The notes beneath the pieces were generated by a model that was not told where the DNA came from, ran no database searches, and saw only the letters and a list, made by a program, of their open reading frames with translations. Of a stretch of DNA of 27,837 nt, positions 21,716-27,837 are shown piece by piece. The stretch spans positions 1-27,837 of the forward strand of contig CAKOTX010000014.1 in assembly GCA_934120315.1 (NCBI GenBank). The letters run 5' to 3'. Both the position numbers and the translations under genes were made by a program. The stretch's first letter is position 1. Every line of letters starts with the position of its first letter. Origin of the DNA: an uncultured Clostridia bacterium. GTDB lineage: Bacteria; Bacillota; Clostridia; TANB77; CAG-508.

Positions 21716-22078
21716 ATGGGTAGAAAAAGATCAAATGTAGCAATTGAAGTAGAAAGACAAGAACAAGCTGAAAGAGGTAGAAGAATTAAGGAAATCAGAG
21801 AAAATGAATTAAAAATGACAAAAACAGAATTAGCAAACAAAATTGGAACATCAAGCCAATTTCTTGGACTAGTAGAAGAAGGAAAAGGAAATTTGGTTTA
21901 TTATAGCCTAAGAAAATTCCGTGAAGTAAGTGGTCATTCAGCAGACTACATTTTATTTGGACTTGATGATACTTGCATAAATAAAGCAAAGAAACTTTTG
22001 AAAAATTATTCAGAAGAAGAGCTTATTCAAGCCATTGAAATAATTGAAAAACTATCATTGTTCATAAAGAAAAGATAA
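21716..22078 (+). CDS. XRE-family HTH regulator
   Basis: The 120-residue protein has a basic N-terminal extension (GRKRSNVAIEVERQEQAERG), an XRE helix-turn-helix (about residues 24-85: RRIKEIRENELKMTKTELANKIGTSSQFLGLVEEGKGNLVYYSLRKF in pieces) and a C-terminal helical segment for dimerisation or ligand binding. AAAGGAG precedes the ATG. It is transcribed divergently from the peptide-kinase genes and converges on the response-regulator gene, sharing a terminator with it, so it is the natural candidate for local transcription control. Confidence 0.88.
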   Translation: MGRKRSNVAIEVERQEQAERGRRIKEIRENELKMTKTELANKIGTSSQFLGLVEEGKGNLVYYSLRKFREVSGHSADYILFGLDDTCINKAKKLLKNYSEEELIQAIEIIEKLSLFIKKR

Positions 22079-22086
22079 AATAAAAA

Positions 22087-22118
22087 AGAAGTAACTTGAT
22101 TTTAATCAAATTACTTCT
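22087..22118. terminator. Bidirectional terminator between XRE and response regulator genes
   Basis: AGAAGTAACTTGATT (22087-22101) and AATCAAATTACTTCT (22104-22118) pair with one mismatch, flanked by A and T tracts. Confidence 0.85.
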
Positions 22119-22123
22119 CTTTT

Positions 22124-22915
22124 TTAAATCATTTCTTTTATTTTATCTCTATAAAAATAAATTAATTCCATTGGCGTAGGTACACCAGTTTCATAACTAA
22201 CTCTTGCAGTATAATGTTTTGTTAAATCTTCGATAGCCGTAACTCTCCAAGCATGAAAAATCGCATTTTGTATACCATTAGTTATTGTAGTTGCAGATTT
22301 CTTATGAATTTTTGATACATATTGAATAACATTTGTATCACTATTTTCATTCTGAACCAAATATAAAATTGCATCATGAATATAATCTTTTCCTTTTAAT
22401 TTTGAGGTAATACCTATTAATTCTAATTCCTTATTAATACAACTAGAAATTCTACTTTTCTCATCTTTTAATATTTCTTCAACAGATTGCTTGTCTTCCA
22501 TAGCTGTTTCACTTTTTCTTAAATTGATAAAATGGTTCAAAACTAGGTTACAAGAATACTTTGGTTGATCTTTATACAATATCAGATCAACTCCGCTTTT
22601 ATGAAGAATATCATATGTTCTTTTTGAATTTACATGTGTTGTTACAATTACTATTGGTTCATAATTTAAGTTTAATCTCTTTAAATTTGGTACAAATTCT
22701 AAAGAGTCCGTGTTTCCTGTAGCACTATTATTTAACTCTAAATCTAGAACAATTCCTTCAGGATGCATTGTCTTTACATATCTTAATCCTTCAATGTCTG
22801 AATCTGTTATTGCTACTATCTCTATATCTTTTCTTGTTTTGGCACACTCTAAAAATTTGTTGCAGTCATTAATATCATCCTCTATGATTAAAATTTTCAT
22901 AGGTTTAGGTTCCAT
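22124..22915 (-). CDS. Response regulator with receiver and Spo0A-type C-terminal domain
   Basis: Residues 1-125 form a receiver: acidic D13/D14, phospho-acceptor D58 (VLDLE), T92/T93 and K115. Residues about 162-263 match the Spo0A DNA-binding domain in spacing, from IGITSKLKGKDYIHDAILYL through NAIFHAWR to VPTPMELIYFYRDK. At the recognition helix, Spo0A's VERAIRHAIEVAW corresponds to ITNGIQNAIFHAW here, so residues equivalent to B. subtilis E213, R214 and R217 are replaced. It is thus a Spo0A paralogue-like regulator with probably different DNA specificity. AAAGGA precedes the ATG. The kinase at 19805 is the likely partner. Confidence 0.85.
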   Translation of the reverse strand: MEPKPMKILIIEDDINDCNKFLECAKTRKDIEIVAITDSDIEGLRYVKTMHPEGIVLDLELNNSATGNTDSLEFVPNLKRLNLNYEPIVIVTTHVNSKRTYDILHKSGVDLILYKDQPKYSCNLVLNHFINLRKSETAMEDKQSVEEILKDEKSRISSCINKELELIGITSKLKGKDYIHDAILYLVQNENSDTNVIQYVSKIHKKSATTITNGIQNAIFHAWRVTAIEDLTKHYTARVSYETGVPTPMELIYFYRDKIKEMI

Positions 22916-22954
22916 ACCATCAATCCTTTCTTTTTAATATTTATTCCTTTGAAT

Positions 22955-22982
22955 ATTATGTTTTATAATATCATATTTTCAA
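22955..22982 (-). promoter_or_regulatory. Promoter of the response regulator gene
   Basis: TTGAAA (22977-22982, minus strand), 16-bp spacer, CATAAT (22955-22960). I see no exact TGTCGAA 0A box near it. Confidence 0.55.
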
Positions 22983-23039
22983 CGAAAATACTATATTTGA
23001 CGGTATGATTTTTAGGTTGGCTTTTTGTATATATACTAA

Positions 23040-24134
23040 TCATTTTCTCTTCGCAATCACATTAAATATATGCCAATGTTTCATTTTTCCAAGACCTGTA
23101 AGAGCATCTTTCTCAATTTCATCAAATTTAATAATCTCAAACCTATTAAACAAATCCATCACTTGATTTTTTGTAAAAAATGTCATATTAATTTTAGACT
23201 TACTCCAAGAATCATTTATTCCAAAGAAATTTCCTACAAAATAACCTTCCTGAACTATATTTTCTTCTATAGTTTTCCACATTTTATTAAACTCCTGTTT
23301 ATTACAAAATGATAAACTATTATTTGCAACAATTAAATCAGACATTTCCAATTTTATGGTTTCAAGTTCTTGTTTTTGAAAATTAAATCTTGTTAATTCT
23401 TCTTTGTCTAATCTTTTTGAAATTCTTTCTTCCACATTTTCTTTATCAATTGAAGTTACACTCCAACCGTTTTTTATTAAGTAAACAGTATCATTTCCAG
23501 CACCACAGCCTATATCGATTGCTCTTCCTGGTTGAGTTTTCATATTTTCTATAAAATATTTCACATTTTTTCTAGGCATATCTGATTCCGTATTATCATA
23601 ATATTTTTCAGCCTTCATCTTCTTTAAAACTTCAACAGCTATTTTATACTCTGCTTCTTTAAAATCTATAGTAGGTACAATTTCATTATTTTTATACATA
23701 TTCATAAATTGTTCAATTGTAACCCATTTAGCCTCTGTCGCCTCTCCATCAGGAAACGTAATCTCATCTGTTGAAATGTCTTTTTGAAATAGCCATAAAT
23801 CCTTAAAATCTGGTACTTTTTTGTCTCTTTTAACTTCTTTAAGAAATATTGCATCTTTTTCTGAAAATGTTATGCCTAACTCTTCCTTTAGTTCTCGCAA
23901 AACTCCTTCTAAACTTGTTTCACCTGATAAAATTGAACCACCATTACATTCCCATAAACTTCCGTGTCTTTTCCAAGGTGCTCTCTTACTTATCAAAATT
24001 TCATATTTAGAATTCAAAATTATTCCAGTTACTACAATATGATATTCTCCATCTTTAAATTCATATTTGTTTCTTTCCGCAGTTCTGCCAGTTTTTACTC
24101 GATTCTCATCATATATATCCCAAAGTTCTCCCAT
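23040..24134 (-). CDS. NUDIX hydrolase fused to class I SAM methyltransferase
   Basis: Residues 1-175 are a NUDIX domain with a complete box (GGSILSGETSLEGVLRELKEELG in pieces at about 65-87), paralogous to the NUDIX protein at 19239 (shared ELWDIYD-NR-KTG and EITFPDGEATEAKW). Residues about 185-364 are a Rossmann-like methyltransferase: RAIDIGCGAGNDT binds SAM, SIDKE is the acidic loop, and DLIVANNSLSFCN follows, resembling TehB-like small-molecule methyltransferases. The fusion suggests hydrolysis and methylation of a related metabolite. GGAGGAA precedes the ATG. It lies 8 bp after another NUDIX gene, in one operon. Confidence 0.88.
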   Translation of the reverse strand: MGELWDIYDENRVKTGRTAERNKYEFKDGEYHIVVTGIILNSKYEILISKRAPWKRHGSLWECNGGSILSGETSLEGVLRELKEELGITFSEKDAIFLKEVKRDKKVPDFKDLWLFQKDISTDEITFPDGEATEAKWVTIEQFMNMYKNNEIVPTIDFKEAEYKIAVEVLKKMKAEKYYDNTESDMPRKNVKYFIENMKTQPGRAIDIGCGAGNDTVYLIKNGWSVTSIDKENVEERISKRLDKEELTRFNFQKQELETIKLEMSDLIVANNSLSFCNKQEFNKMWKTIEENIVQEGYFVGNFFGINDSWSKSKINMTFFTKNQVMDLFNRFEIIKFDEIEKDALTGLGKMKHWHIFNVIAKRK

Positions 24135-24142
24135 ATTTCCTC

Positions 24143-24616
24143 CTATTTATTGTCTTTAAATATTTTATGCACTGGAAATTTGTTTTCTTTAAGAACATCT
24201 TTTATCACTAGAGGCCACAATGGATATTCATCAATTTTGGAAATATCTAGCCATTCATATTGTAAATAATCTTTGCCTTCTAAATTTTTCAAAGTATACT
24301 CTATTTTTTTGTCTTCTTCATCTACAAATTCACCTTTATATACAAATAAAATCTCATGATATTTTGAACCTTTCATCTCAAAAAAGTTTTCTATTGTTGC
24401 AACATATCCAGTTACTTCTATCTTTTTGCCTAGTTCTTCCATTATCTCTCTTTTTACTGTAGTTTCTGAATCTTCGCCTATCTCTACTCTTCCTCCTACC
24501 AATGCATAATGATTTGAGTTTATATTTCTATGTGCTAAGATTTTTCCATTGTGTTCAATTAGCACTGAACCTCTCACATTTAATTTGTAATCTACTACAT
24601 CAATTGTAATATCCAT
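24143..24616 (-). CDS. NUDIX hydrolase
   Basis: The 157-residue single-domain protein has a complete NUDIX box (GGRVEIGEDSETTVKREIMEELG, about 40-62) after a strand with KILAHRN. IENFFEMKG and YHEILFVYKGEF resemble ADP-ribose or nucleotide-sugar-type NUDIX proteins, but the substrate cannot be fixed. GGAGGAG lies before the ATG. It is first in a two-gene operon with the NUDIX-methyltransferase fusion, separated from the upstream bile salt hydrolase gene by a terminator; a TGGTATTAT extended -10-like element lies at about 24635-24645 on the minus strand. Confidence 0.9.
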   Translation of the reverse strand: MDITIDVVDYKLNVRGSVLIEHNGKILAHRNINSNHYALVGGRVEIGEDSETTVKREIMEELGKKIEVTGYVATIENFFEMKGSKYHEILFVYKGEFVDEEDKKIEYTLKNLEGKDYLQYEWLDISKIDEYPLWPLVIKDVLKENKFPVHKIFKDNK

Positions 24617-24650
24617 TTTTTCTCCTCCTTTTTTTATTTATAATACCACA

Positions 24651-24685
24651 AATATCCACAAAAGAATATCTTTTGTGGATATTTA
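24651..24685 (-). terminator. Terminator of the bile salt hydrolase operon
   Basis: Perfect 16-bp arms AAATATCCACAAAAGA (24651-24666) and TCTTTTGTGGATATTT (24670-24685) around a 3-base loop, just after the hydrolase stop. Confidence 0.88.
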
Positions 24686-24688
24686 ATA

Positions 24689-25663
24689 TTAATTTTGGAA
24701 ATTTATGTGTTCCCCACTTATTAAAAGATATCTAATAAGCTGATTTCCATCTAAATTTTCTTTATGCATATCAACTGCTGTAATTTGATGATTATTATAT
24801 GTTGTATAATAATAAATTCCTTTTGTTGCATTGCAACATGAAGTATAAATTGTAATTTCATATTTTCCATCATCTAGTTGACAACATCCTCTTTGTTGGT
24901 CAACTGAATTAAGAATATGGAAAAATTGGCTTACGCTTTCATTTTCCTCATCACTTGATACTGAATTCATTTTTACAAATGCCACTCTAACAAACCTAGA
25001 TTGTGAAGATAAATCTCCTGGAAGGCCTATCGCTCCCATTCCCCTACTATACTGTTGTAGTTCTAAATCTGCTGAAAATGTATTTTTAGGTGATTTATTT
25101 GACAAATTCATGTAATTATTTAATGCAAATAATTGCTTATCAAATGGCGGATTATTTGTTAATACTCCTACTGGATTATCATATACTTTGATTCCTTCTT
25201 TTACCGCTTCTACTGTTATTGCTTCTTCTGCATCAGAAATTATCCAGTGCAATTGTGCTAATGGTAGTTGAGCATTAAAAGAAACATTTAATAAATTGAT
25301 TTTTTCTATAAATATTTTTGCTTCTTTTGTTGTAGCACATTGGCTCAAAATCCATGGAATAAATTCAAATTGTGCTATATTATCTTTTTCTTGTTCTGGC
25401 TCATTATAATGAGCATTCCCAACAAAATTAAGCCCAGCCATCCCTAAGCCTTTCTCGTTTATTGCATCATAATATAATGGATAGTTTTCTGCTACATATG
25501 CCATTCCCATTATTGCATAATGATTGCTGATTGTTTCTTTATTTCTAAATTTAAATTCGTAATTTCTTGGTGTTATTGTTACTTCTTCTTTGTATGAGAA
25601 TTCATAATCTAATGTTCTTCCAAAGTAGAAGTCTTTTGTTTTATATGTCGCTGCTGTGCACAT
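24689..25663 (-). CDS. bsh: Choloylglycine hydrolase (bile salt hydrolase / penicillin V acylase family)
   Basis: An N-terminal-nucleophile amidase of 324 residues, the usual length. After removal of Met, C2 is the nucleophile; R16 and D19 (GRTLDY), N79 (AGLNF), N170 (LTNNPPF) and R223 (SRFVRV) complete the catalytic set of this family. It should cleave the amide of glycine- or taurine-conjugated bile acids; a penicillin V acylase or N-acyl homoserine lactone acylase activity is the alternative, as the two branches are hard to separate by eye. There is no signal peptide, so it is cytoplasmic. AGGAGGTA precedes the ATG, 19 bp after mutT. It supports an intestinal habitat. Confidence 0.92.
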   Translation of the reverse strand: MCTAATYKTKDFYFGRTLDYEFSYKEEVTITPRNYEFKFRNKETISNHYAIMGMAYVAENYPLYYDAINEKGLGMAGLNFVGNAHYNEPEQEKDNIAQFEFIPWILSQCATTKEAKIFIEKINLLNVSFNAQLPLAQLHWIISDAEEAITVEAVKEGIKVYDNPVGVLTNNPPFDKQLFALNNYMNLSNKSPKNTFSADLELQQYSRGMGAIGLPGDLSSQSRFVRVAFVKMNSVSSDEENESVSQFFHILNSVDQQRGCCQLDDGKYEITIYTSCCNATKGIYYYTTYNNHQITAVDMHKENLDGNQLIRYLLISGEHINFQN

Positions 25664-25682
25664 AGTTACCTCCTTGTTTTTA

Positions 25683-26057
25683 TTATTTTAACCACTTGAA
25701 CACTTTTTTATCTGCTTCTGCAAAATCGTATTCTGAAGCTTCTTCTATTTTTATCCATTTATAATCTTCATGTTCTAATAGTTTTACTCCATCACTTATT
25801 AGTTCCGCTTTGTAAAATATAAGTTTTACATCTTTTTCTGGATAATGAAATTCGTTTTCTCCTACGTATTCTTTTACTTCTATGTCTGCATCTAATTCTT
25901 CTTTTATTTCTCTTTTTAATGCTTCTTCGTTTGTTTCTCCTTTTTCTACTTTTCCTCCTGGAAATTCCCATTTTCCTCCTTGGTCTTTTTGTAAGTTTCT
26001 TTTCGCTATTAGTATTTTTCCGTCTTTGTATATGATTCCTGCTACTACTTGTATCAT
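25683..26057 (-). CDS. mutT: MutT-like NUDIX hydrolase (8-oxo-dGTP diphosphatase type)
   Basis: The 124-residue protein closely follows the MutT pattern: VVAGIIYKDGKILIAKR, GGKWEFPGGKVEKGET, box end REIKEELDADI, and a C-terminal HEDYKWI near residue 96. MutT enzymes remove oxidised guanine nucleotides from the pool, preventing mutations; related small CTP or dCTP pyrophosphatases are the alternative. GAGGAAAA precedes the ATG. It lies 27 bp after the GHKL ATPase-nuclease gene and 19 bp before bsh, so the three appear cotranscribed. Confidence 0.9.
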   Translation of the reverse strand: MIQVVAGIIYKDGKILIAKRNLQKDQGGKWEFPGGKVEKGETNEEALKREIKEELDADIEVKEYVGENEFHYPEKDVKLIFYKAELISDGVKLLEHEDYKWIKIEEASEYDFAEADKKVFKWLK

Positions 26058-26084
26058 GCTTTTTCCTCTTTCTAAATATCTGAA

Positions 26085-27788
26085 TTAAATCTTTTCTGTA
26101 TTTTTATCTACATGTCTATCGAAAATATCCTTTAGTTTAATTATTTCAATTTTAACATTACTATCTCCACTATCCAAAAATATTTTATTATTTCCTGGTC
26201 TATAAATCCATTCATCTCCATCTACTTTTGATGAAAATGTAGCACCATCCTCTATATTCTTATCTATATCCCAGCACAAAATATATGAAATATTTTTAAA
26301 AGAATGATTGAATTCATTTTTACTCAACATATATTTTAGTTCAACATATTTGTATTCAGGATCTCTAACAGATTGCTTTTTCGGTTGAACTATCATATCA
26401 ATTCCATTGCTTGAATTATAGTCTAATGACTCAAATTCAAACTCTTCTGGGTATAATGTGTTCAATATGCTATATACGTAGTACAATTCTGATTCATTTT
26501 TGGGTTCATATAGCAATACATTTTTATGTTTATATATCTCTTTTTGCTTTATTCTCTTCTTTCTTTTTTCAAATTCATTTTCTTCAACTTCTTTTGTTCG
26601 TATCTCATCTTTGTAAGAATTCAATATATCTAAACCTTTTTCACTTTTATAAATGTCTTTTTGGATTTCTTGTAAAACTTCTTGAACTTCTTCTTTTAAA
26701 GCTTCCATTACTTCTCTATTTTTTACAGAGATTGATCCTCTATTTGCAGTTAAATCAAATTGTTGACAATTTATAAAACCATGCAATAATCCATATGAAT
26801 TTGACCCTGTTCCAAAACTTGAAATCCATTCATTTATTTTCTGAATAGGAAAATAATCCTTGCATAAATATAATCCATATCTATCAGCTATTTTATATGC
26901 TCCTACAACTTGGTTTTTCTTGTTATCACTAATCATTTTGTTGTATTCTTTTTTGGCACCTGTTCCTTCAACATAAATTACCATATCATATTTATAGTTT
27001 GGATAATTGCTTATGCAGCCTGACTTTACAAATCCTTTTACATAATAATCACTTGCACAGCTATAATATTTTTCTTTTAACTTCTCAATATCTGTATTTT
27101 CTGCTGGAAATACATGTCCAAATTGAATTATTTCTTCTGGTTCATCAAAAGCTTTTAATTTTATAATATTATCTGCATAATTATTTTTTCCTATTTCTTT
27201 TTCAAATGATCCATGTTTCGTAAACCACATTATATAATCTTTTATTACATTTTGTTGAAAATATTTGTAGTCACTTTCATCTTGTACATATCCCTCTAAA
27301 ATTATTTCTGTCCCTGTTTTCTCATATTTTTCTATTCTTTTTGTTTTTGGACTATAGTTTTGATTATTCCTTAAACTTTGTGATGGATTTATACATATTG
27401 ATTCAAATGCATCATTTTCACTTGTTGTTTTTACTTGAATATATTTTGATTTTAGATATATTGTTGTTCCATGTCCTTTGGATCCTATTAGTTCTCCTTC
27501 TTCGTTTCTTTTTTCTGAGTATCCTAGATTCCAAAAGTTTCTTAACTGGTCTTCTGTCATTCCTCTTCCATCATCTGATATTTTTATTGTTAGATTGTCA
27601 TATTCATTGTTTTTGTTTATATATACTTGTATGTCTATTTCTTTTGCTCCTGCATCATATGCGTTTGATATTGCTTCTCTGAATATTTCTAGCGGATTCA
27701 TGAAATCGTCTGCTATTTCTTTTATTTCCCATATTGTGTTTACTTTTGGCTCTATTTTTATTTCTTCTCCTATTTTTCCTTTTTCCAT
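26085..27788 (-). CDS. GHKL ATPase with C-terminal PD-(D/E)XK-like nuclease motif
   Basis: The 567-residue soluble protein starts with an HSP90/MORC/MutL-type ATPase: N box E38-AISN42AYDAGA, D72-D73-GRGM, and the lid glycines G102-SKGHGT. A transducer-like middle follows (about 200-365), then a charged coiled coil (365-430). The C-terminal part has GIDMIV with D464 and, 19 residues on, YVELK with E483 and K485, the core of a PD-(D/E)XK nuclease, followed by an ILCWD strand. A GHKL ATPase joined to a nuclease domain suggests DNA surveillance or phage defence. AGGAGAAAC precedes the ATG. First visible gene of the mutT-bsh operon; any upstream gene is outside the window. Confidence 0.82.
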   Translation of the reverse strand: MEKGKIGEEIKIEPKVNTIWEIKEIADDFMNPLEIFREAISNAYDAGAKEIDIQVYINKNNEYDNLTIKISDDGRGMTEDQLRNFWNLGYSEKRNEEGELIGSKGHGTTIYLKSKYIQVKTTSENDAFESICINPSQSLRNNQNYSPKTKRIEKYEKTGTEIILEGYVQDESDYKYFQQNVIKDYIMWFTKHGSFEKEIGKNNYADNIIKLKAFDEPEEIIQFGHVFPAENTDIEKLKEKYYSCASDYYVKGFVKSGCISNYPNYKYDMVIYVEGTGAKKEYNKMISDNKKNQVVGAYKIADRYGLYLCKDYFPIQKINEWISSFGTGSNSYGLLHGFINCQQFDLTANRGSISVKNREVMEALKEEVQEVLQEIQKDIYKSEKGLDILNSYKDEIRTKEVEENEFEKRKKRIKQKEIYKHKNVLLYEPKNESELYYVYSILNTLYPEEFEFESLDYNSSNGIDMIVQPKKQSVRDPEYKYVELKYMLSKNEFNHSFKNISYILCWDIDKNIEDGATFSSKVDGDEWIYRPGNNKIFLDSGDSNVKIEIIKLKDIFDRHVDKNTEKI

Positions 27789-27837
27789 TTGTTTCTCCTA
27801 TCTTTTTTACTTTTGTTCTTATTTTTACTTTTTTCTT

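Noticed and set aside
22916..23039. Spo0A box before the response regulator gene
   Set aside because: No TGTCGAA or close variant occurs; TTTGACGG at about 22995 differs at key positions.
24617..24688. Riboswitch in the gap before the NUDIX operon
   Set aside because: The gap is only about 70 bp and is explained by the terminator hairpin and a ribosome site.

Overview
The window is AT-rich with Shine-Dalgarno (GGAGG-type) starts throughout and a gene set typical of an anaerobic gut member of the Bacillota, most likely Clostridia. Markers are a bile salt hydrolase-like enzyme, a DUF1836 protein, a protein with a Spo0A-type DNA-binding domain, a MobV/RepA_N mobile element and a class B sortase remnant. 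I cannot name a genus or species from sequence alone.

Layout. (1) Positions 1-72 hold the 3' part of a tRNA-Pro(UGG). (2) Positions 61-7104 form an integrated mobilizable element bounded by a 14-bp direct repeat of the tRNA 3' end (61-74 and 7091-7104). It carries a RepA_N initiator, an oriT-like palindrome, a MobV relaxase, a TnpV-like small ORF overlapping an accessory gene, a reverse-strand cargo operon (an 810-residue protein with two papain/transglutaminase-like domains, one apparently dead, plus a 153-residue protein), a more GC-rich 95-residue orphan, and the C-terminal remnant of a tyrosine integrase. The element therefore looks replication- and mobilization-competent on paper but cannot excise by its own integrase. 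(3) Beyond attR come the displaced tRNA terminator and the 3' end of a class B sortase gene. (4) Positions 7.4-19.8 kb are compact chromosomal genes, mostly on the minus strand: GIY-YIG protein, an amidase with a coupled small ORF, DUF1836 protein, Phd/RelE-type toxin-antitoxin pair, a CadA/ZntA-like metal ATPase with its ArsR/SmtB sensor and operator, a Mn-type superoxide dismutase, an SDR enzyme, DnaJ-domain membrane protein, histidine phosphatase, a GH13 amylase, YfcE-like phosphoesterase, a YtqA-type radical SAM protein and a NUDIX hydrolase.

(5) Positions 19.8-23.0 kb are the most interesting part: a membrane GHKL (AgrC-like) kinase, a 20-residue Trp-rich amphipathic peptide gene upstream of it with a strong hairpin between them, a divergent XRE regulator, and a response regulator whose output domain is Spo0A-like but whose DNA-reading residues are replaced. 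I propose this as a candidate undescribed peptide-sensing circuit feeding a Spo0A-type regulator. No AgrB-type processing enzyme is visible, and the cassette is bracketed by two paralogous NUDIX genes. (6) Positions 23.0-27.8 kb are minus-strand genes: a NUDIX-methyltransferase fusion, another NUDIX protein, bile salt hydrolase, MutT-like NUDIX, and a GHKL ATPase with a C-terminal PD-(D/E)XK-like nuclease motif that could be a defence protein.

Most intergenic gaps are short and hold promoters and hairpin terminators, many shared by convergent genes. All promoter calls are pattern matches by eye; all family names come from motif recognition without database searches.
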